In this document: positions 1 through 7,042 of the stretch, piece after piece | Position numbering within the stretch: position 1 is the stretch's first letter | Layout: every line of letters starts with the position of its first letter | Assembly: GCA_019237515.1 (NCBI GenBank) | Contig: JAFAGX010000020.1 | Location: 1-10,939, forward strand | From: Acidobacteriaceae bacterium | GTDB lineage: Bacteria; Acidobacteriota; Terriglobia; Terriglobales; SbA1 | Direction: 5' to 3' | DNA length: 10,939 nucleotides | Made by a program: the position numbers and the translations under genes | The notes under the pieces: model-generated | What the model was told of the DNA's origin: nothing | The model's database searches: none | What the model saw: the letters and a program-made list of their open reading frames with translations, nothing else

Positions 1-6
1 GTTGCG

Positions 7-1251
7 ATGATCTATGTGCTCTACATCATTGTCGGGACGATCTGCGTCTACACAGTGCGACACTACTGGTTCACGCTGAATCGACTATTCGGTTTCCAGC
101 GCCATCCCTACATCGATATCGACAGCGCGGATTGGCCGCCTGTCACCGTTCTTATCGCTGCCCACAATGAGGAACTGGTCGTCAGCCACATCCTGGAAGC
201 GCTACTCGCCGCGAAATATCCCGCCGACAAAATGCTGATTGTTCCGGTTAACGATCGTTCCACGGACCGCACCCGGGAGATCATCGACGATTTTGTGCAG
301 CGGTTCCCGGGCCGCATTCGGCCTTTTCATCGCACTGAAGGGAAACCCGGGAAAGCCGCAGCGTTAAAGGATGCGATGGAGTTGGTGGAGACCGAAGTGA
401 TCCTGATTTTCGACGCCGACTACATCCCTGGGGCGGGCATCATCCGGCAGCTTACGGCGCCGTTTTTCGATCCGGAAGTGGGTGGTGTAATGGGCCGCGT
501 GGTGCCGATGAATGTTGGCGCGAATCTACTAACGCGTCTTTTGGACCTGGAGCGCTCGGGAGGGTACCAGGTGGATCAGCAGGCGCGTATGAATCTCCGC
601 CTAGTTCCACAGCATGGTGGAACTGTGGCCGGAGTCCGGCGTAGCGCACTGCGGGAAATCGGTGGCTGGAACGAGAATAGCCTAACCGAAGACACGGATT
701 TGACGTATCGCTTGTTGCTGCACGGGTGGAAAACCGTTTACCAGAACCGCTCGGAATGCTACGAGGAAGTGCCTGAGACGTGGCCGGTCCGTATTCGGCA
801 GATCATGCGCTGGGCCAAGGGTCACAACCAGGCAATGGCCACATATGCATGGGAGCTTCTGTTCGGAAAGAATCGCGCCACTCTCCGCGAAAGACTGGAC
901 GGAGCGCTTCTGCTCGGCGTCTATGTCATGGGGCCGATCACGCTACTGGGCTGGATTCTCGCGCTGACCGTTTTCTATCAGGGGATTGCGCAATTCAATG
1001 GGATCATCGCCTTGCTGTCTCTAACTGCTTACGCCGCGATTGGAAACCTGGCGGCATTTTTCGAAATCGCTGCCGCGGTTCGTCTCGATGGGCATCGCAA
1101 GCGCATCGCGATCCTGCCGTTTCTAGCTTTGGGATTCACCGTCAGCATCTTTTCGGTTACACACGCCGCCGTTTCGCAGATTTCCAGTTTGTGGACGAAA
1201 GCCGAGTTTCATTGGGACAAAACGGAACGTTTTCGGAAGGCGACCTCATGA
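7..1251 (+). CDS. Membrane glycosyltransferase family 2, polysaccharide synthase type
   Basis: Predicted processive inner-membrane glycosyltransferase that would polymerise an exopolysaccharide from nucleotide sugars and thread it across the membrane, as in the BcsA/PgaC/hyaluronan synthase group. One N-terminal membrane helix (about residues 2-20) is followed by a GT-A domain (about 45-275). The GT2 signatures are visible: VLIAAHNEE (48-56), NDRSTD (82-87), DAD at 136-138 for metal/UDP binding, TED at 227-229 as the catalytic acid region, and QIMRW at 265-269 (the QxxRW motif of processive enzymes). Three C-terminal membrane helices lie near 300-324, 333-358 and 367-391. There is no PilZ domain. 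The length of 414 aa fits PgaC-like synthases. The ATG at 7 is followed at once by the first membrane helix, but the frame stays open to the window edge, so the start could lie further upstream. It overlaps the next gene by ATGA. The sugar substrate cannot be told from sequence. Confidence 0.9.
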   Translation: MIYVLYIIVGTICVYTVRHYWFTLNRLFGFQRHPYIDIDSADWPPVTVLIAAHNEELVVSHILEALLAAKYPADKMLIVPVNDRSTDRTREIIDDFVQRFPGRIRPFHRTEGKPGKAAALKDAMELVETEVILIFDADYIPGAGIIRQLTAPFFDPEVGGVMGRVVPMNVGANLLTRLLDLERSGGYQVDQQARMNLRLVPQHGGTVAGVRRSALREIGGWNENSLTEDTDLTYRLLLHGWKTVYQNRSECYEEVPETWPVRIRQIMRWAKGHNQAMATYAWELLFGKNRATLRERLDGALLLGVYVMGPITLLGWILALTVFYQGIAQFNGIIALLSLTAYAAIGNLAAFFEIAAAVRLDGHRKRIAILPFLALGFTVSIFSVTHAAVSQISSLWTKAEFHWDKTERFRKATS

Positions 1252-2303
1252 GCGCATTTGTCTGGGCCGCGGCGCTCCTGTTGCTGACGGGAACATTATT
1301 GGCTCTGCCCCTGCTGCCGGCAATCCGGGAGTTACGGCAGAATTCCGATGCTGAGCCGCTAAATGTGATCCAAGAACATGCTGGGGAGATACGATATTTT
1401 GCCAACCGCTTCCGCGCCTATCTGGAGCCACTCGAACCGATTCTGCGGGAGAGTCTGATATCCGGCAGGAAAGCATCTGGCGTTATGCCGGACGGAACTG
1501 AGTACCTGGTGCTTGGGTCGGGTACCGAGGCACTGGCGCTGCCGCTGGGCGAAAAAGACGAGTTATGTCCGGTTTTGCTGGCGTCCGCGACCGATCTGAC
1601 CGTCTCGTCAAACAGCACTTTCTCACGGGATGTCTACTCCCGGGGACACTTCGTCGGGGGTATCAACAATCAATATCGCGCTTTGTTGGCGGAGGAGGGC
1701 TTGCATCTTGGCGCAGGCAGCAGCGTGATGCGCTGGGTACATGCCTGCGGCGAACTTCAAGCCGAGACCGGGTGCAAGCTGTTTGGCCGTGTCTCGTCGG
1801 ATTGCCGAATCCGGTTAGCTCCGAATTGCAAATTCCTGCGTCTGAATGCGCCGCGAATTGACTTCGACAACTCTGCCGAATTGCCGCACTCGTTTAGTGA
1901 GGTCATCCCGGCATCGGCTACGCCCGAGCGCCGGTTGCATGACGGCGACTTCGAAATCAAGTCTGGGGAAATCTTTCACGGAGATCTCGTGGTTCGCGGC
2001 GACTTGCGCATCGCTGAAGGAGCGCAAGTGTTTGGGAGCGTGAAAAGCGGCAAAGTACTGACGGTTGAATCGGCGGCGCTCATTGACGGCAGCCTGATTT
2101 CCGCGAAAGAGTTGGTGATTGGCACGCGATGCCTGATCCGTGGGCCAATCATTTCGGAGCGTGAACTGCGCATTCAGGCGGGAACGCAGTGTGGTGCCCC
2201 CGATGCGCCGACTACCGTCAGTGCGACTCGGATCAGCGTTGCTCCGAATGTGGTTGTGTTTGGAACGGTCTGGGCCCGGGAACAGGGTGAAGCGATCGCA
2301 TGA
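1248..2303 (+). CDS. Membrane-anchored bactofilin/beta-helix-like protein
   Basis: Protein of 351 aa of uncertain function. An N-terminal membrane helix (about residues 3-25) is followed by a charged linker. Then come two stretches of short, regularly spaced hydrophobic/glycine turns (about 110-205 and 235-345), for example GDLVVRGDLRIAEGAQVFGSV, SAALIDGSLISAKELVIG and RCLIRGPIISERELRIQAG. This pattern is typical of the right-handed beta-helix of bactofilins (polymer-forming cytoskeletal proteins). Bactofilins are usually 100-200 aa with one such domain, so this is a long, membrane-tethered relative. The open frame runs back to 780 inside the upstream gene. The ATG at 1248 is chosen because it forms an ATGA overlap with the glycosyltransferase stop, has GGAAGG upstream, and is followed directly by a membrane segment. 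Its place between a synthase and a deacetylase suggests a scaffold for the polysaccharide machine (inference). Confidence 0.8.
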   Translation: MSAFVWAAALLLLTGTLLALPLLPAIRELRQNSDAEPLNVIQEHAGEIRYFANRFRAYLEPLEPILRESLISGRKASGVMPDGTEYLVLGSGTEALALPLGEKDELCPVLLASATDLTVSSNSTFSRDVYSRGHFVGGINNQYRALLAEEGLHLGAGSSVMRWVHACGELQAETGCKLFGRVSSDCRIRLAPNCKFLRLNAPRIDFDNSAELPHSFSEVIPASATPERRLHDGDFEIKSGEIFHGDLVVRGDLRIAEGAQVFGSVKSGKVLTVESAALIDGSLISAKELVIGTRCLIRGPIISERELRIQAGTQCGAPDAPTTVSATRISVAPNVVVFGTVWAREQGEAIA

Positions 2304-4126
2304 GGCGGCTGATTACATGGCTGGGGGCGCTTCTCGTGTTCGGTTGGTGCCCCATGGTAACGGCCGATACGTCCGTATGGGCTGACCGCATTCTGCTCCT
2401 TGTTCCGGACGACGCGAAAGAAACCGATCCTGGGGTGACTCTCTGGCTCGATGCTGCAAGTGAAGAAGGCTTACACGTTATTCCCGTTCGCGATTCCGAA
2501 TTCATCCGGCCTTATTTCGAGACTCCTGCTTGCGCCGGAATCATTCTTCCCGGTTCCATCCACAAGCAAGCCAGTGATGCATTTCTGGCGGGCATTCGCC
2601 GCTACGTCGCCGATGGAGGCAAGCTCATGCTTGTCTACGACGCCGGTACGCTATCGCCGGAAGGTAGGTATGCCCATCCTCGTTCCCGAATATCCGATCT
2701 GGCCGGAGTCGGTTATGCGCTGTATGACGATCTTCGCGACAAAACGATTGTTTGGGGAAATGCTTTTGGAACCAAAGCGACGTTTCGTGAACTCGCGATT
2801 CCACCGGGCAAATACTATCCCTTCGAAGGCGCAAGCTCCGCATCGCAGAAAGGCGATAGCGAGGCTCAGCTCCGGCGGTACGGTTTTGGAGACCTGAAGT
2901 ATCCCAGCTTTGTCACAGAGGGACACTACTCCGGGCGCACGCTGCTTCATTCGGCAGACACCATCGTCGCTGGGGAACACGAGTACGCGAAGGGTTCAGT
3001 TCTGTTTGTTAACGCGCCACTCGGGTATTTGAAATCCAATACCGATGGTTTATTGCTTCATGCGTTTCTCAATTATTTCGCCAAGCACATGCTGGCGCTT
3101 CCTTATTTGACCCCGGTGCCCGATGGAGTTGGAGGGCTTGTTCTGAACTGGCATATCGACTCCAACGCCGCGATTCGGCCGCTTCAGGAACTGCTTTCGT
3201 GGGGGCCGTTGCTGGAGCAAGGTCCGTACTCGATCCACGTTACAGCCGGTCCCGATGCTCGCGCGTTTGGCGATCATCTGGGGTTTGACGTCGATCACAA
3301 TTCGTTAAGCTCAGAACTGGTGCAGCGTTACGCGAAGATGGGAAACGAAATCGGCAGCCATGGCGGCTGGATACACGATTACTATGCGGCGCACGCCGAT
3401 ACGGATCCAGCAGAGATCGAACCATTGCTGGCACTCAACAAAGCTGCTCTGGAACGAGTCACGGGCAAGCCGGTGCTTGAGTATTCCGCTCCGGCGGGCA
3501 ACCAGCCTCCATGGATTACACAATGGCTCGAAGGGCACGGGTTTGTGGCTTACTACCTTACCGGGAATTCGGGAATGGGGCCGACGCAAGGTTATCGAAG
3601 TGGCGCGCGCGAGAGCCAGAGGATGTGGGAATTTCCAATCCTGCATCTCGACCGGGCTGCTGCTTTTGAAGAGATGAAACCGGATGGCTACTCGGATGAG
3701 GAGGTCGAGCAGTGGCTGGAATCGGTGGCAGATTTTGCCGCTTCCAACCGGGTTGTGCGGTTAGTGTATTTTCACCCGCCCGGAATTCTGGCGTACAAGC
3801 AGGTGGTGATGAATTGGCTACAACTCACTGCACGACTGCGCGCCTCCGGAGAGTTCCGTTGGTACACGATGACGGAGCTGGCGAACTTTTTGACTTCACG
3901 CAAGAGGGTGGAATGGAAACTGCTGCGGGATGGAAATTCGATCACGCTGGATGCCGCGGATGCCGCGAGCCTCGATCATTTCACCTGGGTCTTTTCTGCG
4001 GATCGGTTCTCAAAACCTCACGTGATCGAAGGCGTGGCGCAGGTTAGGAAAGAACGGGATTCATGGTTGGTAACAAGCGGAAGCGGCTCGCACCTTGTAA
4101 TTCAGGCGGAGGTATTGCCTAGATGA
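2300..4126 (+). CDS. Exported polysaccharide deacetylase-like protein
   Basis: Large exported protein of 608 aa. A signal peptide (about 1-22, ending VTA) is followed by a domain at about 28-265 resembling the class I glutamine-amidotransferase-like (ThuA/trimerisation) fold, with ILLLVPDD, AGIILPGS and GGKLMLVYDAG. A NodB-like domain follows at about 278-530. In it, NWHIDSN (283-289, D287) matches motif 1, GSHGGWIH (352-359) motif 2, SAPAGN (396-401) the RxPxG-like motif 3, and YFHPPG (490-495, H492) the last motif. The motifs are atypical: the two histidines of motif 2 are one residue further apart than in HxxxH, and the usual arginine of motif 3 is serine. It may therefore be a divergent deacetylase, a polysaccharide hydrolase-like protein as in the PgaB group, or a non-catalytic binder. 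A small beta-rich tail follows (about 535-608). ATGA overlaps at both ends tie it to the operon and support periplasmic modification of the polymer. Confidence 0.75.
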   Translation: MRRLITWLGALLVFGWCPMVTADTSVWADRILLLVPDDAKETDPGVTLWLDAASEEGLHVIPVRDSEFIRPYFETPACAGIILPGSIHKQASDAFLAGIRRYVADGGKLMLVYDAGTLSPEGRYAHPRSRISDLAGVGYALYDDLRDKTIVWGNAFGTKATFRELAIPPGKYYPFEGASSASQKGDSEAQLRRYGFGDLKYPSFVTEGHYSGRTLLHSADTIVAGEHEYAKGSVLFVNAPLGYLKSNTDGLLLHAFLNYFAKHMLALPYLTPVPDGVGGLVLNWHIDSNAAIRPLQELLSWGPLLEQGPYSIHVTAGPDARAFGDHLGFDVDHNSLSSELVQRYAKMGNEIGSHGGWIHDYYAAHADTDPAEIEPLLALNKAALERVTGKPVLEYSAPAGNQPPWITQWLEGHGFVAYYLTGNSGMGPTQGYRSGARESQRMWEFPILHLDRAAAFEEMKPDGYSDEEVEQWLESVADFAASNRVVRLVYFHPPGILAYKQVVMNWLQLTARLRASGEFRWYTMTELANFLTSRKRVEWKLLRDGNSITLDAADAASLDHFTWVFSADRFSKPHVIEGVAQVRKERDSWLVTSGSGSHLVIQAEVLPR

Positions 4127-5022
4127 AGGCGACAGGCGAAAAGTCATTTACGGACGTCATACAGAGCGGCGTTCTCGCAGCGCAAGCTTTCTGTGTTTCC
4201 GCGGTTTTATTAACGTGCTCGTTGGTTCCGGTATTTGGCCAAACTACCACGGATTCTGCTTCGGCCCCGGCACCAGAGCCGCAGACCGCACGTGCGCCAG
4301 AGGCGCAGGCCAGACCGCTCGGAAGCTATGTTGAAAGCGGGGGCAGTTACCTGACCCTCAGCAACGGCTTCGGTTACTGGGCAGGTGGATACACGCGGGT
4401 CGCGTATAGTCGCGGCCCTGACGTTTTTAATGGTGAACTAAATGCGCAGCACGAATTCGGCGATGCGGGCGCATATTTTGCAATCGGAGACACACACACA
4501 TTTAACCCCGATTGGTATGGCGCATTCACTTTTGGATCGAGCGCCGGAGGCTTTTTCTGGCCTCGGTACCGCACCGACGGTTTTCTCAACAAGAAATGGC
4601 TCGGGCGCAAGCAATTCATCACGACCGCAGGTTTGACCTACTACGCTGCTAAAGATGTTCATCGCGACCGCGTTTTTTACCTGGGCAGCACCTACTACTT
4701 CGAAAAACCCTGGATTTTAGAAGAAGGGCTTTACTTCAACGTCAGCAGCCCAGGTGCGGTGTTTGCGCCGGCAGGTTTTGTAGCCGTGACACGTGGCCGC
4801 GCACAGCACCAATACATTGTGGTGCGCACCGGTTTGGGAGAAGAAGGATACCAACTGATTGGGCCGACCGTAAGCCTGGCTCAATTCCAAAGCCAATCGG
4901 TGACGGTTATGTGGCGCAAGTGGATCGGCAATAACTGGGGGTTCAACCTGGTTGGCGATTACTATCACAATCCTTTCTACGACCGCGGCGGAAGCAGTTT
5001 CGGGATCTTCAAGGAGTTTTGA
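4123..5022 (+). CDS. YaiO-like outer-membrane beta-barrel protein
   Basis: Predicted outer-membrane barrel of 299 aa, here probably serving the exit or surface organisation of the polysaccharide (inference). A long N-region and hydrophobic core end at VFGQ (36-39), consistent with a signal peptide. A Pro/Ala-rich linker (about 45-66) follows, then alternating amphipathic strands rich in Tyr, Trp and Phe (YWAGGYTRVAYS, WYGAFTFGSS, KKWLGRKQFITTAGLTYY). The chain ends in an aromatic residue (GIFKEF), as is usual for barrels recognised by the Bam complex. The strand layout and the W-G-FNL-GDYYHNPFYDRGG-like ending resemble the YaiO family. GGAGG at 4108-4112 precedes the ATG, which overlaps the preceding stop as ATGA. 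In E. coli yaiO sits beside a GT2 gene and a deacetylase gene, matching this context. The family assignment is by pattern recognition only. Confidence 0.75.
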   Translation: MKATGEKSFTDVIQSGVLAAQAFCVSAVLLTCSLVPVFGQTTTDSASAPAPEPQTARAPEAQARPLGSYVESGGSYLTLSNGFGYWAGGYTRVAYSRGPDVFNGELNAQHEFGDAGAYFAIGDTHTFNPDWYGAFTFGSSAGGFFWPRYRTDGFLNKKWLGRKQFITTAGLTYYAAKDVHRDRVFYLGSTYYFEKPWILEEGLYFNVSSPGAVFAPAGFVAVTRGRAQHQYIVVRTGLGEEGYQLIGPTVSLAQFQSQSVTVMWRKWIGNNWGFNLVGDYYHNPFYDRGGSSFGIFKEF

Positions 5023-5023
5023 G

Positions 5024-5860
5024 ATGCGGGGTGCGGGGCGGCTAGCGAATACAACTCCGATTGGGGATTTACTGCGGTCATGCGGGCATCGTGGTGGAGT
5101 GATCCCCATGCACCGGGCTCTCGCGCACTTTCGCCTCGGACCGATGAACCTCGTTACCTCCATCTCGCTGTTTTTCTTCTTTTCGTCGATCTGGCTGGTG
5201 TTGCTGGGACGTGTCTGCCGTTTTTGGGGCATGCTTCTGGGATGGAGTATCTCGCGTTTGCCGCTGCAAGCGACGCTCGATCTCGGAGAGCGCTATTTCG
5301 GGCCACTGCATCTGCCGGTGCCGTACATTCGACTGGAAAGTCTGCTGCCCAGTCCGTCAATTTGGCTGGTGACATGTATTGTGACCGTGCTGCTGTTTGC
5401 CGTCACATCGCTGCTTCCGCATAATCTCACCCCATTACGCTATCTGGTGCGAGCAATGTTGGCGATCCAAGGGAGCGCTTTGCTGTATTTTGCGCTCTGG
5501 CCATTGCACTTCAAACAGACTCCCGATGGTTACATGGAGGCTCTGGTCCACTCGGGAATTGGGCTGATTTCGGTTGTGCCGCTGTTGTTCGCGCTGACGT
5601 ATTACATCTTCGATTTTGGTCTGTGGAAGAAAGCGTTCTTAACCGCGCTGACCATGACGCATCTGACGATTCTCCTGCCATTTCAGATACTGCTACAGGC
5701 TTTAGTTCTGCAGAACAGCTTATTGTTTATGCCGGTGCTGTATATCGTCTTCGGGCTCGCGATGGACGTGATGGTGATCATTGCGTTCTACTCGTGGGGA
5801 ATGACCTGGGCGTTTCGTGACGAACCGCACCCACCCTACGTCGCAAAGAATGCTCCATAA
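5024..5860 (+). CDS. Polytopic membrane protein, unknown function
   Basis: I do not recognise this family. It is a 278-aa inner-membrane protein with about six hydrophobic helices, for example LVTSISLFFFFSSIWLVLL, SIWLVTCIVTVLLFAV, MLAIQGSALLYFALW, GLISVVPLLFALTYYIF, LTILLPFQILLQALVL and LLFMPVLYIVFGLAMDVMVI, and a short polar C-terminus. The ATG at 5024 is one base after the stop of the barrel gene and has AAGGAG (5011-5016) at a 7-base spacing, so I chose it. An ATG at 5108 with GGAG at 5096-5099 is a credible alternative; it would give 250 aa and remove a polar Arg-rich leader. The open frame back to 4952 inside the barrel gene is not used. As last gene of the exopolysaccharide operon it may assist translocation or polymer modification, but nothing in the sequence proves this. 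Confidence 0.75.
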   Translation: MRGAGRLANTTPIGDLLRSCGHRGGVIPMHRALAHFRLGPMNLVTSISLFFFFSSIWLVLLGRVCRFWGMLLGWSISRLPLQATLDLGERYFGPLHLPVPYIRLESLLPSPSIWLVTCIVTVLLFAVTSLLPHNLTPLRYLVRAMLAIQGSALLYFALWPLHFKQTPDGYMEALVHSGIGLISVVPLLFALTYYIFDFGLWKKAFLTALTMTHLTILLPFQILLQALVLQNSLLFMPVLYIVFGLAMDVMVIIAFYSWGMTWAFRDEPHPPYVAKNAP

Positions 5861-5899
5861 GGGTGGGGCAACCTTGCCAAATCGCGATAGAAAAACTCC

Positions 5900-5927
5900 T
5901 TGACAGTTTGCCGGATAGCGGCATAAT
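5900..5927 (+). promoter_or_regulatory. Sigma-70 promoter for the CBS-domain gene
   Basis: A perfect TTGACA (5900-5905) is followed after 16 bases by CATAAT (5922-5927), 5 of 6 to the −10 consensus. Transcription would start near 5934, about 47 bases before the ATG at 5981. It lies in the gap after the exopolysaccharide operon, so the CBS gene probably has its own transcript. Confidence 0.65.
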
Positions 5928-5980
5928 GCCCGAATCCTGAGTTGGGTACAGCGGAGCTGCGGAACTGCATGGAGGTGGGT

Positions 5981-6421
5981 ATGAGCGTTCTCGAACTTTG
6001 TGATGCTGAGCCGGCGGCAGTGTCTCCGGAAGCGAGCGTGGCGGATGCGATTCGAACGATGCTGCAACGGCACGTGGGGGCGGTAGCTGTGGTTGACAGT
6101 GATACGCGGGTAGCGGGCATTTTTACAGAACGTGATGTGCTGAGCAAACTGGCGCTGAGCCGGCTTGATCCTGAGAGCACGCCGGTGCGCCAATTGATGA
6201 CGACGCCGGTTGAGTTAGCGACGGCAGAAACTGGATCGAGCGAGGCGTTTGTGACCATGATCGAACGGCATTTTCGGCATATGCCGATCGTAGACAACGA
6301 CGGAAAGTTGCTGGGAATGCTTTCGATCCGCAATTTGCTGGAGTGGCGGATTGATGATCTGGGCCGTGAGCTCGAGTCGCTTGAGCAATATGTCAGCAAT
6401 GATGCGCCGGGTGGGGATTAG
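5981..6421 (+). CDS. Tandem CBS-domain protein
   Basis: Stand-alone pair of CBS domains (146 aa), a module that usually binds adenine nucleotides or related ligands and acts as an energy or redox sensor, alone or on partner proteins. CBS1 spans about residues 8-60 (VSPEASVADAIRTML, then GAVAVVD and VAGIFTERDVLSKL). CBS2 spans about 70-125 (ATAETGSSEAFVTMI, then RHMPIVDNDGKLLGMLSIRNLLE). An acidic helical tail follows. The start at 5981 has GGAGG at 5971-5975. The upstream in-frame TTG (5942) and ATG (5969) are less likely, because the predicted transcript begins near 5934 and CBS1 starts right after 5981. No effector domain is attached, so the target is unknown. A hairpin terminator follows at 6451. 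Confidence 0.9.
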   Translation: MSVLELCDAEPAAVSPEASVADAIRTMLQRHVGAVAVVDSDTRVAGIFTERDVLSKLALSRLDPESTPVRQLMTTPVELATAETGSSEAFVTMIERHFRHMPIVDNDGKLLGMLSIRNLLEWRIDDLGRELESLEQYVSNDAPGGD

Positions 6422-6423
6422 GA

Positions 6424-6437
6424 TCAGGAGTCAGGAG
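6424..6437. repeat. Tandem heptamer duplication TCAGGAG x2
   Basis: Two perfect head-to-tail copies of TCAGGAG, starting 3 bases after the stop of the CBS gene. Two other unrelated heptamer duplications occur in this window, at 8296 and 9827. Confidence 0.7.
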
Positions 6438-6450
6438 TATGAGTAATGGA

Positions 6451-6474
6451 AAGGCCGGCCCGCAAGCCGGCCTT
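6451..6474. terminator. Bidirectional hairpin terminator
   Basis: A perfect 9-bp GC-rich stem, AAGGCCGGC (6451-6459) and GCCGGCCTT (6466-6474), with a 6-base loop lies between the convergent CBS and HU genes. On the + strand it is followed by CAGTTTTG, a short T run. On the − strand the downstream T run is weaker. It probably ends transcription from both sides. Confidence 0.75.
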
Positions 6475-6488
6475 CAGTTTTGTGCGAA

Positions 6489-6782
6489 CTACTTCTTTGG
6501 CGCGATCGCGTCCTTAGCGGCTTTCGCAACGCGGAATTTCACGACGGTCTTAGCCTTGATCTGAATCGGTTCGCCGGTCTGGGGGTTGCGGCCCATGCGG
6601 GCTTTGCGATGCGCTTTTACCAGGCGGCCCAGTCCGGGGACAACGAACAGGCCATTCTTTTTTGTTTCTTTAATGGCCAGATCAGTCAAATTTTCCAGAA
6701 ACGAAGCGGCAGTCTTGTTGTTGGTCTCGAGTTTCTCAGCTAGGGCTCGGACGATTTGTGTCTTGGTCATGCCAGCGGCCAT
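6489..6782 (-). CDS. HU-family DNA-binding protein
   Basis: Nucleoid-associated protein of the HU/IHF family (97 aa; E. coli HU is 90 aa) that bends and compacts DNA as a dimer. The N-terminal helix pair is at about 5-45 (MTKTQIVRALAEKL, ASFLENLTDLAIKE). The beta-saddle carries VVPGLGRLVKAHRKAR, and the DNA-intercalating arm has the conserved GRNPQTGEPIQI with its proline. The arm is followed by KAKTVVKFRVAKAAKDAI. The C-terminus is lysine-rich (APKK). The start at 6782 is supported by AAGGAGG 4 bases upstream on the − strand. The second ATG four codons in would sit too far from this site. The gene converges on the CBS gene with a shared terminator and is divergent from the Cys-rich gene. Confidence 0.95.
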   Translation of the reverse strand: MAAGMTKTQIVRALAEKLETNNKTAASFLENLTDLAIKETKKNGLFVVPGLGRLVKAHRKARMGRNPQTGEPIQIKAKTVVKFRVAKAAKDAIAPKK

Positions 6783-6829
6783 GAAGCCTCCTTGAGGGAA
6801 TTCTGAATTTTTGCTGCGATGAGAGGCAT

Positions 6830-6838
6830 CTTATACCA
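6830..6838 (-). promoter_or_regulatory. Extended −10 promoter for the HU gene
   Basis: On the − strand this reads TGG-TATAAG, an extended −10 (TGn plus 5 of 6 TATAAT). No good −35 is present at 17 bases (CTGTTT), as expected of extended −10 promoters. The start point would be near 6823, leaving a leader of about 40 bases with a strong ribosome site. Confidence 0.5.
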
Positions 6839-6850
6839 CAGATACTGTGG
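6836..6850. promoter_or_regulatory. Palindrome over the HU promoter, putative operator
   Basis: CCACAG-ATA-CTGTGG is a perfect 6-bp inverted repeat with a 3-base centre. It abuts the HU −10 element and fills the spacer, a typical repressor site position. No regulator is identified. Confidence 0.45.
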
Positions 6851-6898
6851 AAAAACAGCGTTTTCGCCGCGTTTTATGCGGTTTTTTAGAAGCGGGAA

Positions 6899-6929
6899 CC
6901 TCGAAAGGCTATAAAAATCGAGGGTTTTT
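6899..6929 (+). other. Hairpin plus T run in the leader of the Cys-rich gene
   Basis: CCTCGA (6899-6904) and TCGAGG (6918-6923) form a 6-bp stem with a 13-base loop, followed by GTTTTT. It looks like a weak intrinsic terminator or attenuator ahead of the gene at 7043. The loop contains TATAAA (6910-6915), which could instead be a −10 box, so the role is open. Confidence 0.35.
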
Positions 6930-7042
6930 GGAGGTGGGGTGGTAAAAATGGCGAATTTCCCACGTCTCGCTAATGCGGCGAGGCGATGGGGCACCAGGGC
7001 GATTCTACATGCGTGGGATAATCGAGAGAAGGAGCTGAATTC

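Noticed and set aside
780..1247. Extended N-terminus for the bactofilin-like protein
   Set aside because: It lies wholly inside the glycosyltransferase gene and reads as a low-quality out-of-frame product. The ATGA overlap at 1248 is the natural start.
3949..3966. Tandem GATGCCGCG x2 inside the deacetylase-like gene
   Set aside because: It encodes an Asp-Ala-Ala repeat in frame and is a minor coding duplication of no clear meaning.
4717..5232. 171-aa − strand frame over the barrel and membrane-protein junction
   Set aside because: Antisense to two coupled genes, with no motif and no ribosome site of note.
5871..5882. GGCAA-CC-TTGCC hairpin after the polysaccharide operon, considered as a terminator
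   Set aside because: Only 5 bp with a 2-base loop and no following T run; too weak to call.
5836..6399. 187-aa open frame on the − strand opposite the CBS gene
   Set aside because: Ser/Arg-rich shadow of a clear two-CBS-domain protein that has its own promoter and ribosome site.
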